Below, one piece after another: positions 1 through 8,019 of a stretch of DNA of 64,000 nucleotides. Position 1 is the stretch's first letter, and every line of letters begins with the position of its first letter. The stretch is taken from the NCBI GenBank assembly GCA_048499435.1, contig JASNZW010000004.1:62001-126000 (forward strand). The letters are read 5' to 3'. The translations under genes and the position numbers were made by a program. Source of the DNA: DAOTWC01 sp048499435. GTDB lineage: Bacteria; Chloroflexota; Anaerolineae; Aggregatilineales; Phototrophicaceae. Below the pieces are notes generated by a model that made no database searches, was not told the DNA's origin, and was given only the letters and a program-made list of their open reading frames with translations.

Positions 1-261
1 GTCGGCGGTCGTCAGCAGCGGGTTGACCGCCAGGCCGACAGCGCCCTCGATAAGGGCGGAGTAAGCCGCGCCCGACACGCGCAGCCCGGTGGCGATATCG
101 CCTTTGCCGCCGGTGAGGATCATGAAAGGGATGCCGATAATAAAAGCGGTGATAACCGCCAGCAGCGGCACAGCGCGCCGCGACAGCCGCTGCCAGGCGT
201 GGGCCGCCGGGGACAGCGCTTCGGGGCCGCGCGGCGCGCTGTTAAAGGTGCTTTCAGCCAT
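1..261 (-). CDS. ABC transporter permease, BMP/nucleoside-sugar type (5' part only)
   Basis: Only the first 87 codons are in the window; the gene runs off the left edge. The start ATG is at 261-259. After about 28 polar residues comes a hydrophobic segment (PLLAVITAFIIGIPFMIL) and then GGKGDIATGLRVSGAAYSAL, a pattern typical of permeases that partner two-domain sugar/nucleoside importer ATPases (YufP/BmpB class). The start overlaps the end of the upstream ATPase gene by 8 bases, which implies translational coupling and a common import complex in the cytoplasmic membrane. The family is inferred from context and this short segment; the substrate cannot be read. Confidence 0.75.
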   Translation of the reverse strand, partial: MAESTFNSAPRGPEALSPAAHAWQRLSRRAVPLLAVITAFIIGIPFMILTGGKGDIATGLRVSGAAYSALIEGAVGLAVNPLLTTAD

Positions 262-1804
262 GTTTCGCCTCCTGCTGCGGGGCCGCCTCGGGGCGCACAC
301 CGGCCATCAGCAGGCCGATGCGTTCGCGGTCAGCGGCGGCGATAGGCACGGTGTCAATGATCTGTCCGCTGTACATAACCGCTACCCGGTCTGAGAGCGA
401 CAGGATTTCGTCCAGCTCAGCCGAGACCAGCAGCACGGCTGTTCCGGCGTCGCGCATCTTCACGATCTGCTGGTGGATGAACTCGATCGAGCCAACGTCC
501 AGGCCGCGCGTCGGCTGGGCGACGATCAGCAGGCGGCTGGGGCGCGAGAACTCGCGCGCGACGATGGTTTTCTGCTGGTTGCCGCCAGACAGCGAGCCGG
601 CGGTGGCGTAGATGCTGGGCGTGCGCACGTCGTACTGTTCCACCAGCCGCTCGGCGTTCTCGCGCTTGGCGTCCTCATCGGCCAGGATGCCGGCGGCGAA
701 GGGTTTGATATAGTAGGTTTGCAGCACCAGGTTGTCTTTAATAGGGAAGGTCGCCACCATGCCGTCCTTCTGACGGTCCTCCGGCACGTGCGCGACGCCC
801 GCCTCCGTGATCCGGCGCGGCGCGGCGTGGGTCATGTTCTGCCCGCCGATGAAGATGTGGCCGCCCGCCGCCGGGCGCAGGCCGGTAATGGCTTCGACCA
901 GCTCAGTCTGGCCGTTGCCCTGCACCCCCGCGATCCCCAGAATCTCCCCCGCGCGCACCTCCAGCGACAGGCCGCGCACAGCGGGCAGGTCGCGGTCGTC
1001 CAGCACGTGCAGGTCGGTGACGGTCAGCGCTGGCTCGCCGGGGTGCGCGTCGCCCTTGTCCACCTGAAGGATCACCTCGCGCCCGACCATCATCGAGGCC
1101 AGCGACGCCTGCGTGGACTGCTGCGGGTCGGCCTCGCCCACTGAACGCCCGCCGCGCAGCACCATCACGCGGTTGCAGATCTCCAGCACCTCTTTGAGCT
1201 TGTGCGAGATGAAGATAATGCTCACGCCGCGCGTGATAAGCGTGCGCATGATGGCGAACAGCCCTTCGGCCTCCTGCGGCGTGAGGACGGCGGTCGGCTC
1301 GTCAAGGATGAGGATGTCGGCCTTGCGGTACAGCGCCTTGATGATCTCAACGCGCTGCTGCACGCCGACGGGCAGGTCCTCCACCAGCGCGTCCGGGTTA
1401 ACGTCGAGGCCGTACTGGCTGGCGATTTCGAGGATGCGGCGTTTGGCTGTGCCCCGGTCGAGGAACGGGCCGCGCACCGACTCGTTGCCCAGCATGATGT
1501 TTTCGGTGACGGTCAGCACGGGCACAAGCTGGAAGTGCTGGTGCACCATACCGATGCCCAGGGCGATAGCGTCGTTGGGGTTTTTAATGGTCGCGGGCTG
1601 GCCGTTAACCAGGATTTCGCCTTCGTCGGGCGTGTACAGGCCGTAGATCATGTTCATCAGCGTGGACTTGCCCGCCCCGTTCTCGCCGAGCAGGCCGAGT
1701 ACGTCGCCCTTGTAAAGTGTCAGATCAATGTGGTCGCAGGCCAGCACGCCGGGGAAGCGCTTGGTGAGGCCGCGTACTTCGAGAACTGCTGCCCGTTGGG
1801 CCAT
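254..1804 (-). CDS. Sugar/nucleoside ABC transporter, duplicated ATP-binding protein
   Basis: This 516-residue protein has two ABC modules in tandem, as in RbsA/YufO-type importers. Module 1 has Walker A GENGAGKST at about residues 40-48, a degenerate signature PVGVQQRVEI and Walker B ILILDEPTAVLTP. Module 2 has a degenerate P-loop (GVQGNGQTE, about residue 295), a signature LSGGNQQK and a weakened Walker B LLIVAQPTRGLDVG. Degeneration of the second P-loop is usual in this family. The protein powers uptake together with the permease that begins at 261. A leader of about 45 bases with a TATACT box precedes the start, and AGGG lies upstream of the ATG. The substrate-binding lipoprotein is not in the window. 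Confidence 0.92.
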   Translation of the reverse strand: MAQRAAVLEVRGLTKRFPGVLACDHIDLTLYKGDVLGLLGENGAGKSTLMNMIYGLYTPDEGEILVNGQPATIKNPNDAIALGIGMVHQHFQLVPVLTVTENIMLGNESVRGPFLDRGTAKRRILEIASQYGLDVNPDALVEDLPVGVQQRVEIIKALYRKADILILDEPTAVLTPQEAEGLFAIMRTLITRGVSIIFISHKLKEVLEICNRVMVLRGGRSVGEADPQQSTQASLASMMVGREVILQVDKGDAHPGEPALTVTDLHVLDDRDLPAVRGLSLEVRAGEILGIAGVQGNGQTELVEAITGLRPAAGGHIFIGGQNMTHAAPRRITEAGVAHVPEDRQKDGMVATFPIKDNLVLQTYYIKPFAAGILADEDAKRENAERLVEQYDVRTPSIYATAGSLSGGNQQKTIVAREFSRPSRLLIVAQPTRGLDVGSIEFIHQQIVKMRDAGTAVLLVSAELDEILSLSDRVAVMYSGQIIDTVPIAAADRERIGLLMAGVRPEAAPQQEAKHG

Positions 1805-1848
1805 AAATAGTTTGCCCTGTTTAGTAAAGAAGCCAATAACGCGTGTCC

Positions 1849-1854
1849 AGTATA
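1849..1854 (-). promoter_or_regulatory. Putative -10 box (TATACT) for the ABC importer genes
   Basis: TATACT reads on the minus strand in the 99-base gap between the cyclase stop and the ABC ATPase start. No good -35 match is visible at 16-18 bases, so the call is modest. If real, the importer is transcribed separately from the cyclase pair. Confidence 0.4.
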
Positions 1855-1903
1855 ACCGCGAACCGGATTCTTGAAAAAAAGTGCGGCGGCGCGGGGCAGC
1901 GCG

Positions 1904-3682
1904 CTACCCCAGGTCAGCGGCGACCAGCGACCCGGTGCGCTTCTTCTGGCGCAGCACACGGTAGGCCACCGTGAGGTCGTGGTGATCGCGCACGCGCTCC
2001 GGCGTGAAGGCTTCGCAGGCGAAGAAATCCGCCACCAGCGCGTAGGCCGCCGCGCTGATGACGATCTCGCCGCCGCGCGCGTTTTCCTGCAGCACCTTGC
2101 TGATCTCAACCGCCTCGCCGATGGCGGCGTATTCCTGGCGCTCCGGGCTGCCGACGTTGCCCAGCACCGCCGGCCCGGCGTGGATGCCGACGCCGTAGAG
2201 CAGGCGCTGTTCGGGCGGCAGCGTCTCGTGCAGGGCGTAGAGGTCGAACATCATGTTGAGGGCCGCCTGCACCGCGCGCACCGCGTGGTCGGGCTGGGGG
2301 TTGAAGGGCGTGTTGAACAGGCCGGTGACGGCGTCGCCGATGTATTTTTCGACCAGCCCTTCGTACAGGTTAATGGTGTCGCTGGCCAGGCTGAGGTAGT
2401 GGTTGATGATGCGCATGAGCGCCTCAGGCTCCAGCCGTTCGCTGAAGCTGGTGAAGCCGCGCACGTCAGCGAACAGCACGCTGATGACGCGCTCCTGGCC
2501 GTTGGCCTCGCTGATGCTGACGCTGCGCAGGTTGTCCACCAGCGCCAGCGGCAGGTAGCGGCGCACTTCGGCGAGCTGGGCTTCGCGCCGGACGCTCTCG
2601 GTCAGGTCGTCGAGCACGACCGCCGCGCCCTCGATCTGGCCGTCGGGGCCGCGCAGCGGGCTGATAACCAGGCTCCACAGGCGGGGGCCGCCGGGCGCGG
2701 CCAGCTCTAAGCGGTAATGTTCCGGCGCGCCGCTGGCGCGCACACGCGCCAGGCAGGCCGCCAGCGCGCCGTTGGTGTGGGCGGGCAGCAGGCTGAACAG
2801 GGGCGCGCCGACGGCGGCATCCGCCGCGCAGCCGAGGATGGCGGCGGCGGCGCTGTTGCAGGTGTTCACCACGTCGGCGCTGTCTACGGTGAGGATGCCG
2901 CTGGCGACGGATTCGAAGATGTTGGTCATCAGCTCGCTGGTCGCTTTGACCTCAGCCAGGCGCGCGCGCGCGGCTTCGTAGAGGCGCGCGTTGTGGATGG
3001 CGACGGCCGCCTGGTTGGCGAAGGTCGCCAGCACGTCCAGCTCGCGCTGGCTGAACGCGCCGGCCAGAAAGCGGTTGTCGCAGTAGACCGCGCCGATGAT
3101 GTCGCCGTGCACCTTCAGTGGCACGGCCATGATGCTGCGCAGGGCGAAGCCGATCACGCTTTCGTGCGCCTGGTAGCGCGGGTCGCTGCTGGCGTTGTTG
3201 GTCAGCTCTGGCAGGCCGGTTGAGGCGACCTGGTTAACGATGGTCGAGCTGATGGTGAAATCGTCCTGCGCGAGCTGTTCGCGGTCAATGCCGCGCGCGG
3301 CGGCGAACTCCAGGCCGCCGCTGGCGCGGCTGCGCAGCACGATAAAGCCGCGCTCGGCCCCTGTCAGCTCGATCACTGTGTCCATCACATAGGCCAGCAC
3401 CTGCGGCAGGTCGAGCAGGGCGTTGACCAGGGCGGTGCTGCGGGCCAGCGCCTGAAGCTGGCGCAGCTCGGCCTGGAGGTTGAGCGTCTGGGCGGTGAAG
3501 GCTTCAAGCTGGCGCTCCAGGGCGCGCAGGTTTTCCAGCGACGCGGGCGCGAGGTTCATGCCGCGCTGGCGCAGCACGCTCTGGTGGGTGTGCAGCAGGT
3601 GGGCCAGGTCGGTGACGCGCTGCGCCAGCGCGCGCGCGTGGGCGGCGCTGCTGGCCTGGGGGTTTTCCGTGTTCTCAAACAT
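1904..3682 (-). CDS. GAF-PAS class III nucleotidyl cyclase, metal-binding half
   Basis: This 592-residue soluble signalling protein has an N-terminal helical segment, a GAF domain (about 90-240), a PAS-like domain (about 255-375) and a class III cyclase homology domain (about 395-575). Both metal-binding aspartates are present (D406 in FADVRGFT and D450 in YIGDAV, 44 residues apart as usual), as is the adenine-contacting Lys446. The motif that normally reads GDTVNxAxR is GEAVEISKV here: E526 replaces the transition-state Asn, V530 replaces the Arg, and A519 sits at the usual Asp/Thr base-selecting position. A homodimer should therefore be inactive or very poor. The ATG overlaps the stop of the upstream paralogue by one base (TGATG). 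I infer that it works as one half of a heterodimer with that protein. Confidence 0.9.
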   Translation of the reverse strand: MFENTENPQASSAAHARALAQRVTDLAHLLHTHQSVLRQRGMNLAPASLENLRALERQLEAFTAQTLNLQAELRQLQALARSTALVNALLDLPQVLAYVMDTVIELTGAERGFIVLRSRASGGLEFAAARGIDREQLAQDDFTISSTIVNQVASTGLPELTNNASSDPRYQAHESVIGFALRSIMAVPLKVHGDIIGAVYCDNRFLAGAFSQRELDVLATFANQAAVAIHNARLYEAARARLAEVKATSELMTNIFESVASGILTVDSADVVNTCNSAAAAILGCAADAAVGAPLFSLLPAHTNGALAACLARVRASGAPEHYRLELAAPGGPRLWSLVISPLRGPDGQIEGAAVVLDDLTESVRREAQLAEVRRYLPLALVDNLRSVSISEANGQERVISVLFADVRGFTSFSERLEPEALMRIINHYLSLASDTINLYEGLVEKYIGDAVTGLFNTPFNPQPDHAVRAVQAALNMMFDLYALHETLPPEQRLLYGVGIHAGPAVLGNVGSPERQEYAAIGEAVEISKVLQENARGGEIVISAAAYALVADFFACEAFTPERVRDHHDLTVAYRVLRQKKRTGSLVAADLG

Positions 3683-5430
3683 CAGGGACGGCCTAGTTCG
3701 TAGATGGGCGTGTGCTGCTGGCGGCCTTTGACCTGAAGCGCCGCGCGCGGGTGAAAGACAATTGAGGGCGGCAGCGCGCCGCCAGCGTGCGCTTCGATAT
3801 GGTTCAGCACCGCCTGGCTGGCGATGAGCTGGCCGGCGGCGGCGTTTTCCTCAAGGCGCTTCGCCAGGTTGATCGTGTCGCCGATGGCTGTGAAATCGCG
3901 CCGGTTGAGGCTGCCGACATTGCCCAGCGTGGCGACGCCGGTGTGCAGGCCCGCGCGGTAATAGTGCGGGTCCGGCGCGATGCCCAGTTGGGCGTAAAGC
4001 GCGATGAACGCCTGGCGCAGCGCCAGCGCCGCCTCGACCGCCAGCATGGCGTGGTGCGTCTGCGGGTTGAGCTGCGTGTTGAACAGGGCCATCAGCTCGT
4101 GGCCCATGTACTTGTCAATTACGCCTTTGCAGTCGTGAATACAGGCGGTGGCCGTTGTCAGGTGCAGGTTGAGCAGGTCCATCAGCGCCGCCGGGCGCAG
4201 GCCGGGCGGGAAGGTCGAAAGCGGGCGCACGTTGACGAACATGCAGGTGATCTCGCGCCGTTCGCCGCCCAGGTCCAGCGTGGCGATGCTCTGGATGTTG
4301 TCCACCATCTCTGGCGGCAGGTAACGGCGCATGATGCCCAGCATTTCCTCGCTCTCGCGCTGGGCGGTCAGGTCGTCCAGCACGACCGCCGCGCCCTGCG
4401 CGCCCGCGCGCAGCGGGCTGAGCTTCAGGGTGAGGGCCAGCCGCCCGCGCGCCGGGTTGTCCTGTTCGGCTTCGAGGGCGCAGGGTTCGCCGTCGCGCAG
4501 CACGCCGTCCAGATGGGCCGCGAAATCGAGGCCGAGCAGCGGCAGCAGCGCCGGCAGCGGCGCGCCGATCACGCTGCCGGGGTCCCAGGCGAGGATCTCC
4601 GCCGCCGCCCGGTTGAACGTCGTGACGGTCTGATAGGCGCTGGTGGTGATCACGCCGCTGCCAATCGACGTAAAGACGCTGTCCATCAGCGTCTGCATCT
4701 CGGTGATGGCGGCGATGCTGTCCTGGATGCGGGCGTAGAGCCGCGCGTTTTCGATGGCGACGGCGGCCTGGTTGGCGAAGGCCGTCAGCAGGCTGGCCTC
4801 GCGCTGGGTAAAAACGCCGGCGCGCAGGCGGTTGTCCACGTACACCGCGCCGATCACGCTGTCCTTGTGCCGGACAGGCACGCACAGCACCGAGCGCAGC
4901 GTTAGCTGGGCGATTGTGGCGCTGCTTTGCAAGAAGCGCGGGTCCTTATAGGCGTTATCGGCCAGCAGCGGGCGGCCCGTCTCCAGCACTTCGTGCAGGA
5001 TGGTGCGGCTGCCCTGGAAAGTGACTGGCCTGCCGGGGAGCTGTTCGGGGTCGCGCGCGATCCTGAACGCCACCTCGCCGGCGGGCGGGTTGGTCAGGGC
5101 GATGTAGCCGCGCTCCGCGCCGGTCAGGGCGATAACGTTGTCCATCGCTTCGGCCAGCACGGTGTCCAGGTCAAGCGAGGAATTGAGCTGGTCGGTGGTG
5201 CCGGCCAGGGCGCGCAGTTGGCTGAGGGTGGTGATGTCGTCCACGAGCTGCGTTTCGGTGCGCGCCAGGTCGCTGTGGATGGCGGCCAGCGCCTGAAAAA
5301 CGGCGTCGGGCAGGCTCATGTTGCGCAGCAGCAGCAAATCCTGCTGCTTGCGTAGGGCCGTCTCCACTTCCGCAGCCAGCCGCCGGATGTCGTGGACGGA
5401 GTCAATCGGGTTTGCGCGCGTGTCCGCCAT
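3682..5430 (-). CDS. GAF-PAS class III nucleotidyl cyclase, transition-state half
   Basis: The 582-residue paralogue of the next gene has the same GAF-PAS-cyclase layout. Its cyclase domain is the mirror image in terms of lost residues. Both metal Asp positions are replaced (N400 in MFVNVRP and H444 in KYMGHELM, spacing still 44), while Lys440, Thr514, Asn521 and Arg525 (AIGDTINLAKR) are intact. A longer frame reaches 5529, but a TATAAT box lies inside that extension at 5465-5470 on the minus strand. The start at 5430 is therefore preferred, leaving a leader of about 27 bases. Stop and start overlap by one base with the downstream gene. The likely product is cAMP if paired, since Lys and Thr favour adenine; this is inferred from family knowledge. 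Confidence 0.88.
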   Translation of the reverse strand: MADTRANPIDSVHDIRRLAAEVETALRKQQDLLLLRNMSLPDAVFQALAAIHSDLARTETQLVDDITTLSQLRALAGTTDQLNSSLDLDTVLAEAMDNVIALTGAERGYIALTNPPAGEVAFRIARDPEQLPGRPVTFQGSRTILHEVLETGRPLLADNAYKDPRFLQSSATIAQLTLRSVLCVPVRHKDSVIGAVYVDNRLRAGVFTQREASLLTAFANQAAVAIENARLYARIQDSIAAITEMQTLMDSVFTSIGSGVITTSAYQTVTTFNRAAAEILAWDPGSVIGAPLPALLPLLGLDFAAHLDGVLRDGEPCALEAEQDNPARGRLALTLKLSPLRAGAQGAAVVLDDLTAQRESEEMLGIMRRYLPPEMVDNIQSIATLDLGGERREITCMFVNVRPLSTFPPGLRPAALMDLLNLHLTTATACIHDCKGVIDKYMGHELMALFNTQLNPQTHHAMLAVEAALALRQAFIALYAQLGIAPDPHYYRAGLHTGVATLGNVGSLNRRDFTAIGDTINLAKRLEENAAAGQLIASQAVLNHIEAHAGGALPPSIVFHPRAALQVKGRQQHTPIYELGRP

Positions 5431-5464
5431 TCGTGCCCGTCCCGTCGTAAAGTCGCGCGTGTTT

Positions 5465-5470
5465 ATTATA
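5465..5470 (-). promoter_or_regulatory. -10 box (TATAAT) of the cyclase pair
   Basis: A perfect TATAAT reads leftward about 35 bases before the chosen cyclase start at 5430. No convincing -35 is visible. Its position inside the longer reading frame is the reason for choosing the inner start. Confidence 0.5.
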
Positions 5471-5522
5471 GCGGCTGGCGGCTGGAAAACCACGCGCGGA
5501 CGCGCGCCTGGCTCACTGTGTA

Positions 5523-5551
5523 TTGACAAACATATTGGCGCTGGCTACAAT
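5523..5551 (+). promoter_or_regulatory. Strong sigma70-type promoter for the tRNA / rpmG operon
   Basis: A perfect -35 TTGACA (5523-5528) is followed by a 17-base spacer and -10 TACAAT (5546-5551). The predicted start is near 5558, about 70 bases before the first tRNA. It is among the best promoter matches in the window, as expected for stable RNA. Confidence 0.8.
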
Positions 5552-5584
5552 GCACCCGTCGTCTAAAGGCGGGCGAGTTCTGTC

Positions 5585-5614
5585 TTGTTGTGCGGCGCGC
5601 GCGCATGGTATAAT
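5585..5614 (+). promoter_or_regulatory. Second promoter of the tRNA operon
   Basis: TTGTTG (5585-5590), an 18-base spacer and TATAAT (5609-5614). Transcription would begin about 5 bases before the mature tRNA-Thr 5' end. It sits in tandem with the promoter at 5523-5551. Confidence 0.5.
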
Positions 5615-5625
5615 CTGCGCGGCGC

Positions 5626-5698
5626 GCCACTGTAGCTCAGCTGGCAGAGCACTCGCCTTGTAAGCGAGCTGTCATGGGTTCGAATCCCATCAGTGGCT
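5626..5698 (+). tRNA. tRNA-Thr (anticodon UGU)
   Basis: The 73-base cloverleaf has acceptor GCCACTG/CAGTGGC, a D-arm with AGCTCAG, anticodon stem CTCGC/GCGAG around loop CTTGTAA (TGT at 34-36) and T-loop TTCGAAT. The 3' CCA is not encoded. Confidence 0.95.
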
Positions 5699-5716
5699 TC
5701 TGACGACCTGACAAAG

Positions 5717-5799
5717 GGGTCCGTGTCCCGAGCGGCAAAGGGGGCAGACTGTAAATCTGTTGGCGGAAGCCTTCGCTGGTTCGAGTCCAGCCGGGCCCA
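5717..5799 (+). tRNA. tRNA-Tyr (anticodon GUA)
   Basis: An 83-base class II tRNA with a long variable arm, as bacterial tRNA-Tyr has. Acceptor GGGTCCG/CGGGCCC, anticodon stem GCAGA/TCTGT with loop CTGTAAA (GTA), T-arm GCTGG/CCAGC. CCA is not encoded. Confidence 0.94.
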
Positions 5800-5819
5800 C
5801 TATAGCACCCTGGCATCAC

Positions 5820-5892
5820 GCCTTTGTAGCTCAGCCGGTAGAGCGCATTCTTGGTAAGAATGAGGTCACGGGTTCAAATCCCGTCAAAGGCT
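5820..5892 (+). tRNA. tRNA-Thr (anticodon GGU)
   Basis: The 73-base cloverleaf has acceptor GCCTTTG/CAAAGGC, anticodon stem CATTC/GAATG with loop TTGGTAA (GGT) and T-loop TTCAAAT. CCA is not encoded. It is the second Thr isoacceptor in the cluster and sits 29 bases before rpmG. Confidence 0.95.
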
Positions 5893-5921
5893 CTACGACC
5901 TGTTAATGAGGAGTGCAGACG

Positions 5922-6083
5922 ATGGCTAAAAAAGGAAATCGGATCGTTATCAAACTGAAGAGTACCGAAAGCGGTCACATGTATGTGACGCAGAAAAACC
6001 GCCGCAACGACACCGGGCGGCTGGAGCTGAAGAAATATGATCCGTTTCTGCGCCGGCATGTGATCTACCGCGAAACCAAGTAA
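5922..6083 (+). CDS. rpmG: 50S ribosomal protein L33
   Basis: A 53-residue protein starting MAKKGNRIVIKLKSTES and ending RRHVIYRETK, which matches L33. It lacks the CxxC pairs of zinc-binding L33, so it is the zinc-independent type. A GAGGAG ribosome-binding site precedes the ATG by 10 bases. It lies between tRNA-Thr(GGU) and tRNA-Trp, a common arrangement upstream of secE-nusG, and is probably processed from one long transcript. At 53 codons it is shorter than many gene-calling cut-offs. Confidence 0.95.
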   Translation: MAKKGNRIVIKLKSTESGHMYVTQKNRRNDTGRLELKKYDPFLRRHVIYRETK

Positions 6084-6107
6084 CAGCACCAGGTGCTTTT
6101 CCGCCAT

Positions 6108-6180
<73 letters not shown>

Positions 6181-6192
6181 CTAATGAACCGA

Positions 6193-6216
6193 GACACCGT
6201 CCCCCAGGACGGTGTC
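6193..6216 (+). other. Strong RNA hairpin between tRNA-Trp and secE
   Basis: A perfect 10-bp stem GACACCGTCC/GGACGGTGTC with a 4-base loop starts 12 bases after tRNA-Trp. No U-run follows, so it is more likely a processing or stabilising element than a strong intrinsic terminator. Partial attenuation of secE-nusG is possible. Confidence 0.6.
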
Positions 6217-6258
6217 TTGCATAACCCGCCCGTTACCATACCTTGAGGAGTTGCGTGC

Positions 6259-6738
6259 ATGTCCGCCGGAAATACCGTCGAAAAGCAGTCTCGCCGCCGG
6301 GCTAAACGCCGGGGCGAAAATCTGGTCGAAGAAGTTGAGGCCGACCTCGAAGACGAGGAGTTGGACGAGGCGCGGGCGGTCACGGCGGGCAAAGGCCGGG
6401 CCACACCGGGCCGCCGCGTGCAGGAAGACGAAGGCAAGCAGGGCAACTTCATCACGCGCGCCTGGCGGGGCATCCGTGAGTATTTCGCGGGTGTGAACTC
6501 TGAGCTGCGCAAAGTCGCCTGGCCCACGCGCGCGGACACGCGGCGGCTGACGGTGATCGTGCTGGTGGTGATGATCGTCTCGGCGATCGCGCTGGGCATT
6601 GTCAGCCTCGCCTTTACCGAGCTGTTTCGCCTGGGGCTGGTTTCGCCGCTGGTCTTCGCGATCTTCTTTGCGGCGGTGGCCGTCGGCGGTTTCATTCTCT
6701 ACCGCCGGTCGCAGCGCAGCGACGCCTCGCCCTACTAA
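6259..6738 (+). CDS. secE: Preprotein translocase subunit SecE, extended form
   Basis: A 159-residue SecE. The diagnostic segment is at about residues 75-115 (EYFAGVNSELRKVAWPTRAD, then a hydrophobic helix). It belongs to the SecYEG channel in the cytoplasmic membrane. Two features differ from the usual 60-70 residue single-helix form: about 70 residues of charged, probably disordered N-terminal sequence, and a second hydrophobic segment (LVSPLVFAIFFAAVAVGGFIL) near the C-terminus. A GAGGAG-like site precedes the ATG. The gene is directly followed by nusG, the standard pairing. Confidence 0.93.
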   Translation: MSAGNTVEKQSRRRAKRRGENLVEEVEADLEDEELDEARAVTAGKGRATPGRRVQEDEGKQGNFITRAWRGIREYFAGVNSELRKVAWPTRADTRRLTVIVLVVMIVSAIALGIVSLAFTELFRLGLVSPLVFAIFFAAVAVGGFILYRRSQRSDASPY

Positions 6739-6790
6739 GCTGACCAGCGCGCGGCCTACGCCCGCGCCCTGAGCATGAGGAGAAACCCGT

Positions 6791-7462
6791 ATGCGTCCTG
6801 ACGATTCTGAGTTAATGGACGAAGATTACGACCCGGAACCGGTCTACCTTGACGACAGCGACAGCCGCGCGGCAGGCGCTGGCGACGACGCGCTGCCCGC
6901 TATGCTGGATGACAGCGGCGCTGACGCCGGCGGCCAGGGGAAAAAGCAGTGGTATGTCGTACACTGTTACTCCGGCTATGAGTATAAGGTGTGCCACGCT
7001 ATCGAGCAGCGCATCGAAACGATGGGGATGCGCGACAAAATCTTCGACGTGATCGTCCCCACCGAAGAAGAGATTGAGATCAAAGAGGGCAAGCGCCGCC
7101 GCGTTGAGCGCCGTGTGTTCCCCGGCTACATCCTGGTCGAGATGGTCATGGATGAGGACTCGTGGTACGTGGTGCGCAACACCCCCGGCGTGACCGGGTT
7201 TGTCGGGATGGGCACAGAGCCGACCCCGCTGCGCCCGGAAGAAGTCAAGCAGATTATGGACCGCATGACTGAAGAGTCGCCCAAGGTGAAGGTGACGTTT
7301 AAGCTGGGCCAGCGCGTGCGCATTGTGGACGGCCCCTTTAACGACTTCGTGGGCACGGTCGCCGCCATTGACCCGGATAAGTCGAAGGTGCGGGTGATGG
7401 TAAACTTTTTCGGGCGCGACACCCCAGTCGAGCTTGATTTCCTGGAAGTTGAAAAAGCCTGA
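6791..7462 (+). CDS. nusG: Transcription termination/antitermination factor NusG
   Basis: A 223-residue protein. The NGN domain begins at about residue 52 (KQWYVVHCYSGYEYKVCHAI) and includes VFPGYILVEM and NTPGVTGFVG. The C-terminal KOW domain follows (GQRVRIVDGPFNDFVGTV). NusG binds RNA polymerase and links it to Rho or to ribosomal S10. The acidic N-terminal extension of about 50 residues is not part of the core fold. It is 52 bases downstream of secE and 36 bases upstream of rplK, with a GAGGAG ribosome-binding site. Confidence 0.96.
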   Translation: MRPDDSELMDEDYDPEPVYLDDSDSRAAGAGDDALPAMLDDSGADAGGQGKKQWYVVHCYSGYEYKVCHAIEQRIETMGMRDKIFDVIVPTEEEIEIKEGKRRRVERRVFPGYILVEMVMDEDSWYVVRNTPGVTGFVGMGTEPTPLRPEEVKQIMDRMTEESPKVKVTFKLGQRVRIVDGPFNDFVGTVAAIDPDKSKVRVMVNFFGRDTPVELDFLEVEKA

Positions 7463-7498
7463 TTGTCACTACCAGCAGACTGAGGACCACAGCAAACT

Positions 7499-7924
7499 AT
7501 GGCGAAGAAGATCAAAGCAATCGTAACCCTGCAAATCGCGGCGGGCAAGGCGAACCCGGCGCCGCCGATCGGCCCGGCGCTGGCGCAGCATGGCATCAAC
7601 CTGATGGCGTTCTGCAAAGAGTACAACGCCCGCACCACCAACCGCATCGGCGATATCGTGCCGGCGGAGATCACCATCTTCACCGATGGCTCGTTCAAGT
7701 TCATTCTCAAAAGCCCGCCAACGTCCTTCCTCATTAAGAAGGCGGCGGGCATTGACAAGGGATCGCCCGTGCCGCAGCGCGACAAGGTCGCCAGCCTGAC
7801 GCGCAAGCAGGTGCAGGAGATCGCTGAGATCAAGATGCCAGACCTGAACGCGCTCGATATCGAAGGCGCGATGCGGCAGGTTGAGGGGACCGCCCGCCAG
7901 ATGGGCATCACCATCACCGGCTGA
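7499..7924 (+). CDS. rplK: 50S ribosomal protein L11
   Basis: A 141-residue, full-length L11. It has the N-terminal domain with GKANPAPPIGPALAQHGIN, the proline-rich thiostrepton/23S-contact region, and a C-terminal domain with KSPPTSFLIKKAAGI. L11 forms the GTPase-associated centre of the large subunit. It is in operon with nusG and rplA. Confidence 0.97.
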   Translation: MAKKIKAIVTLQIAAGKANPAPPIGPALAQHGINLMAFCKEYNARTTNRIGDIVPAEITIFTDGSFKFILKSPPTSFLIKKAAGIDKGSPVPQRDKVASLTRKQVQEIAEIKMPDLNALDIEGAMRQVEGTARQMGITITG

Positions 7925-8019
7925 GCGCCGGTTTTGCCCGCGCGCGGCGGGCAGCCAAATGGATAGCTGTAGATTGTGGGAGGGCTGAAACGCCCACCAG
8001 CACCACAGGAGATAAGCTC
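7925..8019 (+). other. rplK-rplA intergenic region with two hairpin candidates
   Basis: The 95-base gap holds a stem GCCCGC/GCGGGC (7936-7941 with 7947-7952), which follows a short T-run and so is not a standard terminator. A second stretch around 7976-7997 (GTGGG..GGC..GCC..CC) could fold as a site for L1 autoregulation. This is a structural suggestion only. A GGAG ribosome-binding site precedes rplA. Confidence 0.35.

Noticed and set aside
3787..4905. A long plus-strand frame antisense to the upstream cyclase gene, and similar long antisense frames elsewhere
   Set aside because: In GC-rich DNA, antisense frames stay open by third-position bias. They show His/Arg/Gln-rich composition and no domains, whereas the opposite strand encodes clear families.
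5523..5625. Possible small gene before the tRNA cluster
   Set aside because: The stretch consists of two promoters and a short leader; no ATG with a ribosome-binding site opens a frame.
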